Source: Bog-473 sp963779735 (GTDB lineage Bacteria; Actinomycetota; Acidimicrobiia; Acidimicrobiales; RAAP-2). Taken from it: a stretch of 64,000 bases of DNA. Shown piece after piece: positions 8,142 through 15,656 of the stretch (positions are counted from its first letter, which is position 1; each line of letters opens with the position of its first letter). The stretch covers positions 496,001 through 560,000 of the forward strand of contig CAVZZJ010000006.1 in assembly GCA_963779735.1 (NCBI GenBank), in the 5' to 3' direction. The translations under genes and the position numbers were made by a program. The notes under the pieces were generated by a model. It was given only the letters and a program-made list of their open reading frames with translations. It ran no database searches and was not told where the DNA came from.

Positions 8142-9341
8142 ATGACTCCAGCCAGCGAGGATGTGATCTACTACGACCCGTTCGACATCGAGATCGACAA
8201 GGATCCGTATCCGCTTTGGCGGCGCCTGCGGGACGAGGCGCCGATCTACTTCAACGAGAAGTACGGTTTCTACGCACTGAGCCGCTTCGACGACGTCGAG
8301 CCGGCGCTGGTCGACTGGGAGACATACAGGTCCGGGAAGGGTTCGGTGCTCGAGTTCATACTGGCGAACATCGATATCCCGCCCGGCATGATCCTCTTCG
8401 AGGACCCGCCCGTCCATGATGTGCACCGAGGGGTGCTGTCGCGTGTGTTCACACCCAAGAAGATGAATGCCATCGAGCCCCAGGTCCGCCAGTTCTGCGC
8501 ACGGACGCTGGATCCACTGATCGGAACGGGCGGTTTCGACTTCGTCCGCGACCTCGGTGCGGTGATGCCGATGCTCACAATCGGAATGCTGCTCGGTATC
8601 CCCGAGCAGGACCAGGAGGCCATCCGCGACCGTATCCACGAAAACCTGCTGATTGAGGACGACTCCAAGGCTCCGACGAACGACGTCCTCGGGAGCGGCA
8701 TCGAGTTGTTCTCTGCGTACATCGACTGGCGGGCGAGCAACCCATCCGACGATCTGATGACCGAGCTCCTCAACGCCGAGTTCGAGGACGAGACCGGCAC
8801 CAGGCGGCGCCTCAGTCGAGACGAGGTCCTGGGGTACGTGCTGCTGCTGGCGGGCGCCGGGAACGACACGACGACGCGTCTGATCGGATGGACCGGCAAA
8901 CTGCTGGCCGACTATCCCGACCAGCGACGCGAGCTCGTGACAGATCGCACCTTGGTACCGGGGGCGATTGAGGAGATCCTTCGTTACGAGGCGCCCTCCC
9001 CGGTCCAGGCCCGCACGGTATCTCGGGACGTCGAACACCATGGCCGGACGGTTGGGGAAGGCAGCATCATGGTGTTGCTCAATGGCTCGGCCAACCGCGA
9101 CGAGCGGCACTTCCCCGACGCCGACCGGTTCGACATCCACCGCCAACATGGCCATCACGTGAGCTTCGGCTACGGCCTGCACTTCTGCCTCGGGGCCGCC
9201 CTGGCCCGGCTCGAGGGTCGGGTCGCGCTCGACGAGGTTCTCAAGCGGTTCCCTGCCTGGGAGATCGACTGGGACAACGCGGAGCAGGCTCATACCTCCA
9301 CGACTCGGGGCTGGGAGAAGCTACCCGTGTTCACCGGTTAG
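8142..9341 (+). CDS. cytochrome P450
   Basis: A 399-aa soluble bacterial P450 monooxygenase. The I-helix oxygen-activation motif is LAGAGNDTTTR (about 240-250), the K-helix ExxR is EEILRYE, and the haem-binding loop FGYGLHFCLG places the Cys ligand at 349. It will need a ferredoxin and reductase, and neither is encoded nearby. A good AGGGAGG precedes ATG 8142. It follows two SDRs in the same direction, suggesting hydroxylation of a substrate whose alcohol is then oxidised. CYP family cannot be assigned from sequence alone. Confidence 0.95.
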   Translation: MTPASEDVIYYDPFDIEIDKDPYPLWRRLRDEAPIYFNEKYGFYALSRFDDVEPALVDWETYRSGKGSVLEFILANIDIPPGMILFEDPPVHDVHRGVLSRVFTPKKMNAIEPQVRQFCARTLDPLIGTGGFDFVRDLGAVMPMLTIGMLLGIPEQDQEAIRDRIHENLLIEDDSKAPTNDVLGSGIELFSAYIDWRASNPSDDLMTELLNAEFEDETGTRRRLSRDEVLGYVLLLAGAGNDTTTRLIGWTGKLLADYPDQRRELVTDRTLVPGAIEEILRYEAPSPVQARTVSRDVEHHGRTVGEGSIMVLLNGSANRDERHFPDADRFDIHRQHGHHVSFGYGLHFCLGAALARLEGRVALDEVLKRFPAWEIDWDNAEQAHTSTTRGWEKLPVFTG

Positions 9342-9376
9342 GGGTCCGAGGCTCCATGCCCGCACGGAGCGCAGAG

Positions 9377-10006
9377 CTACAGACGCCTGCTGCGGGCACC
9401 CGCGCGTTGACGTGGCCGTCGAAGTGGGTTGAGACCGGCGATGAAGCGGTCCAACCCGTACTCCAGGAACTCCCGCTGCGCAACATGGGCGCTTTCGGCT
9501 GCGACCTCATGAGCCCGGGGGTACGCCTCTTCATCCACCAGGATGGGGTCGATGTGGGTGGGCATGGGAGCGAGGCCCAGATCACCGACGACGAGCCGCA
9601 AGATGGCGCCCTTCGCCAGAACGGCGTCTCGAGGGTCGAAGCCTGCGCTCAGCAGCACGTCGAGCATGGCCTCGTCAATTCGGGCGAGCGGCGGCTGCAT
9701 CGCATAGTTCGTGAAGACCCAGTTGAACGTCCGGGGGTGCTGTTCTGCCGCTTCTTTGATCCCCAACGCCAGCGAGCGGATCCGCTCCTCCCAGGGCTCG
9801 CCGCGGTGCTCGGTGGCCACGATCAGGGCAGCCACGTACTCCGCGATCGCGTCGAGCAGCACGGCCTTGGCGGGAAACCAGTAGTAGAGGGCTGCCCCCG
9901 TCACGCCGAGCCGGTCGGCCAGCGATCGCATGGTCAGCGCCTCGGGCCCCTGATCGAGCACCTCGACGGCTGCGCCGAGGATCTCGTCGCGGGTGAGCAG
10001 TGCCAT
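9377..10006 (-). CDS. TetR family transcriptional regulator
   Basis: A 209-aa one-component repressor. The N-terminal helix-turn-helix spans about 5-50 (ILGAAVEVLDQGPEALTMRSLADRLGVTGAALYYWF), followed by a ligand-binding helical domain of the TetR_C type. It is convergent with the P450 gene and divergent from the AhpD-like gene at 10123, so it probably controls one or both, possibly through the inverted repeat at 6329-6350. The effector is unknown. Confidence 0.92.
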   Translation of the reverse strand: MALLTRDEILGAAVEVLDQGPEALTMRSLADRLGVTGAALYYWFPAKAVLLDAIAEYVAALIVATEHRGEPWEERIRSLALGIKEAAEQHPRTFNWVFTNYAMQPPLARIDEAMLDVLLSAGFDPRDAVLAKGAILRLVVGDLGLAPMPTHIDPILVDEEAYPRAHEVAAESAHVAQREFLEYGLDRFIAGLNPLRRPRQRAGARSRRL

Positions 10007-10122
10007 GCCCGAACTCTATGCCGAGACGGCCGGACCTCCGCTGCGAACATCCCTCACGTCCCCATCGGAACGCCGCGCCACCTGGGTCCAAAGTTGGAGG
10101 CGCAGTGAGAGAAGAAGGGGAC

Positions 10123-10683
10123 ATGGTGAACAGCGATGACACGACCGTGCCGAGCGGAGCGTCCTTGCTGGCAAGGCTCGAGGAACGCGAGGATCGCAAG
10201 CCGCTCGACGGGAATCCCCAGCTGAGAACGTTCTTCGCCTGCTGGCTCGACACGTTCATTCTCAAGGGAAGGGTCGACCCTGCCTTGCGTGAGCGGGCGG
10301 TTCTGCGGGTGATGTGGCGCTGCAGCCAGCCGTTCGAATGGGCCAACCACTACCGGCTGGCCCGAAACATCGGGCTCTCAGACGACGACATCTTGGCCGT
10401 TCGGACCTCAGCACCCGCTCGAGATCTGCCGGCGGGACCGGCGCTCGTCGTCCGTGCGGCCGACGAGGTGGTCGACCTCGGTCGACTGACCGCCGCGACC
10501 TACGCTGAATGTGAGGGGTTGTTCGCCGACTCCTCAGTGCTGCTGGAGTTCTTGTACCTCGTCGCCGGCTATCGGATGTTCGCCACCGTCTCGGCGTCAT
10601 CGGGTCGTGGGTACGATGGACCGTTGTGGCCGCCCGATGGTATTGGGCCCTCACACCCTGACCGAAGGGAGAGAGATGGCTGA
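10123..10683 (+). CDS. carboxymuconolactone decarboxylase/AhpD-like protein
   Basis: A 186-aa all-helical protein of the AhpD-like superfamily. The family core ERAVLRVMWRCSQPFEWANHYRLARNIGL (about 56-84) keeps the E...C...H proton-relay positions but has a single Cys rather than CxxC, so peroxidase-type disulfide chemistry is unlikely. ATG at 10123 follows GAAGAAGGGG. The next gene begins inside its stop codon region (8-bp overlap). Such proteins often accompany catabolic SnoaL-like enzymes in mycobacteria; the reaction is unknown. Confidence 0.8.
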   Translation: MVNSDDTTVPSGASLLARLEEREDRKPLDGNPQLRTFFACWLDTFILKGRVDPALRERAVLRVMWRCSQPFEWANHYRLARNIGLSDDDILAVRTSAPARDLPAGPALVVRAADEVVDLGRLTAATYAECEGLFADSSVLLEFLYLVAGYRMFATVSASSGRGYDGPLWPPDGIGPSHPDRRERDG

Positions 10684-11110
10684 CACGCTCGAGACGTTGG
10701 TGGCGAAGCAAGCGATCACCGAGGTGCTCCATCGCTACTGCTATGCCATGGACCGCATCGACCCGGAACTGGGTGCCCAGATCTGGCACAGCGATGGCAT
10801 GGCCCACTACGGGCCGTCGATCTTCGAGGGTACGGCCGAGGACTACCTGAAGCAAGTGTTCGAGCAGCACGCCCAGGCGGATGCCACCTCGCATCAGCTG
10901 ACCAATATCGTGATCCACCTCCATGGAGACCGCGCCACGAGTGAGAGCTACGTCACCGCGTGCGTCCGCGCCGCCGGCCAGGACATCGTCGTCCGCGGGC
11001 GCTATCTCGATACATGGTCTTGCCGCGCTGGCGAGTGGCGGATCGACGATCGCCGTTACGAGAACGACGTCACGCAGGTCGCGCCCACCAACGACACGAT
11101 CGGGCTCTGA
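10676..11110 (+). CDS. SnoaL-like domain protein
   Basis: A 144-aa NTF2-fold protein: KQAITEVLHRYCYAMDRIDPELGAQIW is the typical first helix pair, and EWRIDDRRYENDVTQ the terminal strand. ATG 10676 lies in ATGGCTGA, overlapping the AhpD-like stop by 8 bp, with GGGAGAG upstream. It is probably an enzyme of the same catabolic route, such as a dehydratase, isomerase or cyclase. Substrate unknown. Confidence 0.82.
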   Translation: MADTLETLVAKQAITEVLHRYCYAMDRIDPELGAQIWHSDGMAHYGPSIFEGTAEDYLKQVFEQHAQADATSHQLTNIVIHLHGDRATSESYVTACVRAAGQDIVVRGRYLDTWSCRAGEWRIDDRRYENDVTQVAPTNDTIGL

Positions 11111-11135
11111 GCGGAGCTCACAGATGTCAACGACC

Positions 11136-11618
11136 TTAGGACGCGTAGGCCCTCTTCAGTATCTCCTTGGAGGCGTCGCCGCCGTCAATGACCATCGCCT
11201 CCCTTGACGTGACCCGCCACCCGTCGGCCGTACGGCGGAACTTCCACTCGTTGGCCGAGACCCGCCAGACCTCGTAGCCAGGGTCGGTGTAGCGAAACAC
11301 GCGGGAGTAGTTGATCGCCCGTGCCTCGTCGCCCTCGACACTGATGAGCGGGACGCCCTGCACGTGCGCGCATCCCTGGCGGATGAGATCCTGCTGCCCG
11401 TCGCTCTCCATCATGGCCAAGACGCCGGGCGGTCCCTCGAGGCGCGACATGTCGGAGACGAGTAGCCCATCGTCGGTCCAGATGGAGGCCGCCTCCTCGC
11501 CCAATCCCGTGTCGCAAGCCGGACCCCAGCTGCAGATGAGACGGCCGATGGCCTCCCGGTCCTCCAGCAGCCTTACTCGCGCCTCGAGTGCGGCGAACCG
11601 CTCTTCGATGTTGTCCAT
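11136..11618 (-). CDS. SnoaL-like domain protein
   Basis: A 160-aa protein with an N-terminal coiled-coil-like helix (MDNIEERFAALEARVRLLEDREAIGRLI) and a SnoaL-like barrel ending FRRTADGWRVTSREAMVIDGG. ATG at 11618 follows GGGGGAGGG. It is convergent with the SnoaL-like gene ending at 11110, and it is the third such protein in this locus. Function in detail is unknown. Confidence 0.82.
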   Translation of the reverse strand: MDNIEERFAALEARVRLLEDREAIGRLICSWGPACDTGLGEEAASIWTDDGLLVSDMSRLEGPPGVLAMMESDGQQDLIRQGCAHVQGVPLISVEGDEARAINYSRVFRYTDPGYEVWRVSANEWKFRRTADGWRVTSREAMVIDGGDASKEILKRAYAS

Positions 11619-11728
11619 CGCCCTCCCCCTGATCAAGCTCGGCTGTCGTATCGGCTCAAGGATACTCAGGTGGCCTCCGTCGCAGTCGGGGCGGCGCCTG
11701 GCTCGCTGGTTGATCCTCCGGTCGACGG

Positions 11729-12322
11729 CTACGTCGAGCCGCCTCCGACCGGCAGGGTGCCGTCGGCGTCCAGGAGGTGATGGTGGGCTTCGTGGACGGC
11801 GTAGGAAGCGAGGCCGGCGAGGTCGTAGCGGACGATGCCGTCCTGCCCACCGTCGCGGACGAACGTTCGACGCCAGCTCTCGTCGTCCAGCCCGGCGAGG
11901 AGCTCCGCCAGTCGCGCCGCCTGGGCCTCCAGATCGTCGGCCAGCTCCTCGGCGTCGAGCCGGTTGTAGGCCTCCCACTCTTCACTGTTCGGGTTGAGCT
12001 GTGGGACCGTCGGCTCGTCCTCCGCCATGACCAGGATGACCCGGTCGCCGTAGGCCCCCAGGATGTCTCGCACGTGGGCGGCGTACTGCATCGGGGAGAA
12101 AACCCCAGGCTCGGGATTGGTGCGAAGGTAGGCGTCGTCGGCCGAGACGAGGAACTCCCGCCACGCCTCGGCCAGCTCGACCAGGCGTGGCCCCAGTGAC
12201 GGCGGCGACTCGGCGCCGGGATGGAGTCCGCACTGCGGGCACGGTTCGGTCTGAGTGCGGGCCCACTGCCATCCCTCACCGCGCATGCGCCGAAGATCTT
12301 CCAGGCTCGGTTGACCGGTCAT
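11729..12322 (-). CDS. DinB-like (DUF664-type) metal-binding protein
   Basis: A 197-aa protein with a four-helix bundle of the DinB/mycothiol-maleylpyruvate isomerase type. Metal-binding His residues are in FSPMQYAAHVRDI (about 76-88) and AVHEAHHHLLDAD near the C-terminus. An N-terminal PCPQCGLHPG carries a CxxC that may bind Zn. Family members are mycothiol- or bacillithiol-dependent transferases or of unknown role. The start lies 16 bp from a ten-copy 7-bp repeat that occupies its upstream region. Confidence 0.8.
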   Translation of the reverse strand: MTGQPSLEDLRRMRGEGWQWARTQTEPCPQCGLHPGAESPPSLGPRLVELAEAWREFLVSADDAYLRTNPEPGVFSPMQYAAHVRDILGAYGDRVILVMAEDEPTVPQLNPNSEEWEAYNRLDAEELADDLEAQAARLAELLAGLDDESWRRTFVRDGGQDGIVRYDLAGLASYAVHEAHHHLLDADGTLPVGGGST

Positions 12323-12338
12323 GGGGCAAACCTACCTC

Positions 12339-12408
12339 GCCGCCCGCCGCCCGCCGCCCGCCGCCCGCCGCCCGCCGCCCGCCGCCCGCCGCCCGCCGCT
12401 CGCCGCTC
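12339..12408. repeat. 7-bp tandem repeat (GCCGCCC x8 plus two GCCGCTC), 10 copies
   Basis: Ten uninterrupted heptamers fill 70 bp between the DinB-like start (12322) and the end of the Thr/Pro-rich gene (12465). Eight are identical and the last two share one C-to-T change. A 7-bp unit changes promoter spacing and any reading frame when copy number varies. Confidence 0.95.
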
Positions 12409-12464
12409 GCCTGTCGACCGCACGTCCCGCGAGTCCGGCTGTGGCAACGACGCGGTGCGATGCG

Positions 12465-13196
12465 CTACTGCGGCTCGTCGGTCACCGACGATTCGAAGCA
12501 GTCCACCTCACAGGACGTGGTCGTGGAGGTGAGCACGCCGAACATCCCGACGAAGAGGTTTAGGTCTGGCGCGCACGCCGGACCGGTGCCCGTCCAGTCG
12601 AAGTCACCTGCCGCGTCCGTCTGCGCCGTGACCAGGAAGGCGTCGTTCTCGATCAGGAGCTGAACCGTCACGCCAGGCTGCGCGGACGTCATCTGGCCCT
12701 GGACCGTGAGGACATCGCCACTGCAGGAGGCGTCAACGAACTCGGGCACGTTCGGCACCGGCGGGGCCTCGGTGGCGGTGGTCGCCGCCGTCGCAACGGG
12801 AGCCACCGTCGTGGTGGTCGTGACCGGTGCCGCGGTGGCCGGTCGGGGCACCGTGGTTGGCGGTGTGGTCACTGGCGGCCTGACAGGTGCAGGGACAACC
12901 CGTGGCGATGCCGGAGGCTCTGCAGGCTGTTGGGTGACTGAAGTGATCGTCGTAGGGGTGGTCGCAGGGGTGGTCGGTGGGGTGGTGTTGTCCGTCGTGC
13001 GGATGTGAACCGCTGACGCCGAGCGCGCAGCGGGCGAGCCGGTGTCAGCCATCACCGCTCCGACGCAGCCAGCGACAACCGCAGCCGTCAGGACGCCCAG
13101 CAGCGAGACCCTGGCGGACCAGCGGTCCGTCTTCTCACGGACCTTCACGACGGCAGATCGAGCACAGCCACGCGAGTCACCGGGACGGCGAACCAT
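12465..13196 (-). CDS. membrane-anchored Thr/Pro-rich protein, function unknown
   Basis: About 243 aa. A short basic N-terminus and a hydrophobic segment (VSLLGVLTAAVVAGCVGAVMA, about 32-52) predict a signal anchor or signal peptide. A long low-complexity Thr/Pro/Ala stretch follows (about 65-150). A C-terminal globular domain of about 80 aa contains CSGDVLTVQGQ and four Cys, plausibly two disulfides outside the cell. I chose the ATG at 13196 with AAAGGGA upstream; a longer start at 13307 is possible. I do not recognise the C-terminal domain. A DosR-box-like site lies about 75 bp upstream. Confidence 0.7.
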   Translation of the reverse strand: MVRRPGDSRGCARSAVVKVREKTDRWSARVSLLGVLTAAVVAGCVGAVMADTGSPAARSASAVHIRTTDNTTPPTTPATTPTTITSVTQQPAEPPASPRVVPAPVRPPVTTPPTTVPRPATAAPVTTTTTVAPVATAATTATEAPPVPNVPEFVDASCSGDVLTVQGQMTSAQPGVTVQLLIENDAFLVTAQTDAAGDFDWTGTGPACAPDLNLFVGMFGVLTSTTTSCEVDCFESSVTDEPQ

Positions 13197-13271
13197 TCCC
13201 TTTTGCGTACATCGTGACCCACACTCCTTCTCTATCAGCCCAGTGTCGCTGATCGGCGGGCCTGATGCGAT

Positions 13272-13285
13272 GGGTCGAAAGTCCC
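13272..13285 (-). promoter_or_regulatory. DosR/DevR-box-like palindrome
   Basis: On the minus strand the site reads GGGACTTTCGACCC, which fits the mycobacterial dormancy-box consensus GGGACTWWAGTCCC at 12 of 14 positions as I recall it. A TTGACA lies just upstream at about 13293-13298. It precedes the Thr/Pro-rich membrane protein. No DosR gene is in the window, so this is suggestive only. Confidence 0.35.
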
Positions 13286-13455
13286 TTTTTCTGTCAACCG
13301 AAGGCACTAGGTGGAAAAGAGAGCCGGACGGACGACGCCTGGATGTAGCCTCCAGAAGTAGCGGTAGACCTACGGGCGACCCAGCGCTCGGGGCCCGGAT
13401 GAGGTCGTCACCACCATAGTGGCGTCGGTGATGGCCGGAGCTACTACTGGAGTGA

Positions 13456-14034
13456 CTACCCCGCCTGGCCGACCTTGGTCGCCTCGGGGACCTCGACCAG
13501 CTTCCCGGTGGTCACGTCGTAGATGTAGCCGTAAATGGGGATCGAACGGGGGACGAGTGGGTGGTTCCGAATCCGGGTGACGTCCTCGACGACGCTCCTC
13601 GGGTTATCGGCGATCGTCAGCCAGTCGATGTACTTGGCCTCATCTGACCCTGGACCAGTGCCGATGTCGGTGAAGCCGTCAGCGCCGAGGGCTGCGGTCT
13701 CCAGGCTGTTGGCCAGTAGGCCGCGGATCACCTCGTCCGTGAAGAACTCCATGCCGCAGTTGGAGTGGTGGATGACGAACCACTCTTTGGTCCCGAGGAG
13801 CTTGTAGGAGATGACGAGCGACCTGATCGCGTCATCGCTCGCGCGTCCGCCGGCGTTGCGGATCACGTGGGCGTCGCCCTCGGCCAGCCCGGCGTACTTG
13901 GCGGGATCTAGGCGAGCATCCATGCAGGTAAGGATGGCGAAATGTCGGGCGGGTGGTAGTGCCAGGGTGCTCTTCTCGCCGAACGAGGCTGCGTAGGCAT
14001 CGTTCGCAGCAAGGACTTCGGGACGGACGCTCAT
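13456..14034 (-). CDS. beta-carbonic anhydrase
   Basis: A 192-aa cytoplasmic Zn enzyme interconverting CO2 and bicarbonate. The Zn ligands and catalytic dyad are visible: ILTCMDARLDP (about 35-45) gives Cys and the Asp-Arg pair, and VIHHSNCGMEFF (about 89-100) gives His and the second Cys. RNAGGRASDDAIRSLV between them is typical of the short actinobacterial type. ATG at 14034 has an excellent GAGGAGGATC. An AT-rich upstream stretch with small inverted repeats (CTTGA/TCAAG at 14065-14083, TTGGT/ACCAA at 14088-14102) probably holds the promoter. Confidence 0.95.
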   Translation of the reverse strand: MSVRPEVLAANDAYAASFGEKSTLALPPARHFAILTCMDARLDPAKYAGLAEGDAHVIRNAGGRASDDAIRSLVISYKLLGTKEWFVIHHSNCGMEFFTDEVIRGLLANSLETAALGADGFTDIGTGPGSDEAKYIDWLTIADNPRSVVEDVTRIRNHPLVPRSIPIYGYIYDVTTGKLVEVPEATKVGQAG

Positions 14035-14130
14035 CTGATCCTCCTCATGGCGTGTGGCTTGATTCTTGACTTATTCCATCAAGTTACTTGGTAATCTACC
14101 AACGGGTTGCCACTCCCGCCACTGAGCAAG

Positions 14131-15105
14131 CTAACCCCGACGGTGTCGCTCGAGGAACTCCGCGAGCTCGTCAGCAAGCTCCCGATCCTCGGGGGTGGTC
14201 CCGCCGAAGCCGCCGTGCGGCATGGCCTCGCCCACGTGGAGCTCGGCTTCGACGCCCGCGGCCCGCAGTTTGCGGTGCATTCTCACCGTGTTCGACAGGA
14301 ACAGGTCACGAGTCCCCGTCTGGAGGAATGTCGCGGGAAAGCCGGTGAGGTCGCCGAACAGCGGGGACAGGTACGGCTCGGTCAGGTCGCGCCCGTTGGC
14401 GTAAAGAAGATTGACGTTCATCAGAGGAGACAGAACGTGGTCGAACCCGAGGTTGGTGTGAAAGGAGTCACCAGACTCGGTGAGGTCCACCTCGGGAGTG
14501 CCGAGCACGAGCGCGGCCGGCATCGACAGACCCTCGTCCTTGGCTCGCAGGATCAGCGCGGCCGCCAGGTTCCCGCCCGCCGACCCGCCGCCAACGAATA
14601 TGTCAGCGGGTAGACGTTCCTCGAGCGCCTTGCGGTATACGGCGACACAGTCGTCGAGACCGGCCGGGTACGGATGCAACGGCGGCATGCGGTAATCGAC
14701 CGCCCAGGTGATCATCGAGCGCCCGAGAGCGCCACCCGACGCCATCAGCCGGCACGCCTCGCCGCCGCCCATGATCAGTCCCCCTCCGTGAATGTCGAGA
14801 TAGATCGGCGTTTCGGGACCGTCGGGTACATGGTTCGGGCGTAGAACATAGGTGGTGACCCCGTTTAGCTCGAACTCGCTGCGCTCCAGGGGCAGATCGG
14901 GCGGCAACATCGACCCGATGCGCTCTACGATCACGCGGTCACGGGACTTGACCCAGCGGATCCAAGCCCCGGTATCGGCCAAGTCGGTTGGTTCTGGGCT
15001 GTCGCCGTAAGGATCCGCGCTCGTGAGATACCGCCGGGCTTCGGGGCTTAGACCGGAAGGGACCGGCACCTTCGACGGTGGAGCGACGGGTTGCGTCTTG
15101 GACAT
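14131..15105 (-). CDS. alpha/beta hydrolase, hormone-sensitive lipase-type esterase
   Basis: A 324-aa esterase. The HSL-family oxyanion motif is DIHGGGLIMGGG (about 104-115); the nucleophile Ser is in GGGSAGGNLAAAL (about 173-185), the Asp probably in the TRDLFLSN region, and the catalytic His in EAMPHGGFGG near 300. A strong AGGAGGGG lies before the ATG. Likely hydrolyses short-chain esters in the cytoplasm. It stands alone next to an IS481 remnant. Confidence 0.9.
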   Translation of the reverse strand: MSKTQPVAPPSKVPVPSGLSPEARRYLTSADPYGDSPEPTDLADTGAWIRWVKSRDRVIVERIGSMLPPDLPLERSEFELNGVTTYVLRPNHVPDGPETPIYLDIHGGGLIMGGGEACRLMASGGALGRSMITWAVDYRMPPLHPYPAGLDDCVAVYRKALEERLPADIFVGGGSAGGNLAAALILRAKDEGLSMPAALVLGTPEVDLTESGDSFHTNLGFDHVLSPLMNVNLLYANGRDLTEPYLSPLFGDLTGFPATFLQTGTRDLFLSNTVRMHRKLRAAGVEAELHVGEAMPHGGFGGTTPEDRELADELAEFLERHRRG

Positions 15106-15181
15106 GTCCCCTCCTGCGGGCCGGTAGGCGCATCGACATCGCCCGATCGGATCCTACTGACGGCTTGGACCTTGGGACTCG

Positions 15182-15367
15182 TTTGGGACGATGCGACCGG
15201 TCAGCGAGCGCGTCGAGGCCACCGGCCTCATCGCGCGCCATCCACCGATAGAGGCTCTGGCGGCTGACTCCGTACTTCCCCGCCGCTTCAGTGACGGTCA
15301 ATCCGTCTCGGATGACCGCCACCACGGCGTCGTAACGCTGTTCCATCTTGCTGAGCTCCACAAGCAC
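15182..15367 (-). pseudogene. IS481-family transposase N-terminal remnant
   Basis: About 62 residues match the start of IS481-type transposases: helix-turn-helix VIRDGLTVTEAAGKYGVSRQSLYRWM followed by the hallmark EAGGLDALADRSHRPK. After that the reading turns to unrelated sequence, and no DDE catalytic domain follows before the esterase start at 15105. It is therefore a truncated copy. Confidence 0.8.
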
Positions 15368-15411
15368 TCGGCCACCTCCTCGCCCCTAAGAGCAAGGCCG
15401 GTGGCCGAGGT

Positions 15412-15499
15412 GTCAAGCATCAACCGGAACTCTGTCAAGCATCACCCGAACCTGTGTTCAGGATCAGGCGAACCACTTTCGTCCAGCATCACCCGGACT
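15412..15499. repeat. degenerate direct repeats at the end of the IS481 remnant
   Basis: Four related units start at 15412, 15434, 15456 and 15481, spaced 22, 22 and 25 bp, sharing GTCAAGCATCACCCGAAC. They lie just outside the transposase start, where the IS terminus should be, and could be transposase-binding or end sequences. They stop 16 bp before the tRNA-Lys gene. Confidence 0.6.
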
Positions 15500-15515
15500 A
15501 ACACACGCCAATCGG

Positions 15516-15587
15516 TGCGCCCCTCGGGATTCGAACCCGAAACCTGCGGATTAAGAGTCCGTTGCTCTGCCGTTGAGCTAGAGGCGC
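15516..15587 (-). tRNA. tRNA-Lys (CTT)
   Basis: A complete cloverleaf: acceptor GCGCCTC pairs with GGGGCGC (one G-U), D-stem GCTC/GAGC, anticodon loop CTCTTAA giving CTT, and T-arm TCGGG-TTCGAAT-CCCGA. The discriminator is A and no CCA is encoded. It is flanked by IS481-like debris, a common landing place near tRNA genes. Confidence 0.95.
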
Positions 15588-15656
15588 GTCCAAGAGTGTA
15601 GGCCAACGCCCGCTCGGTCAGCGGATTGCCGCAATCCCGCACGTGGCGCGGGTAAT

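Noticed and set aside
12339..12408. CRISPR array
   Set aside because: The unit is 7 bp with no spacers, and no cas genes are present anywhere in the window.
15182..15367. Functional IS481 transposase
   Set aside because: Only the helix-turn-helix N-terminus remains, and the catalytic DDE domain is missing.
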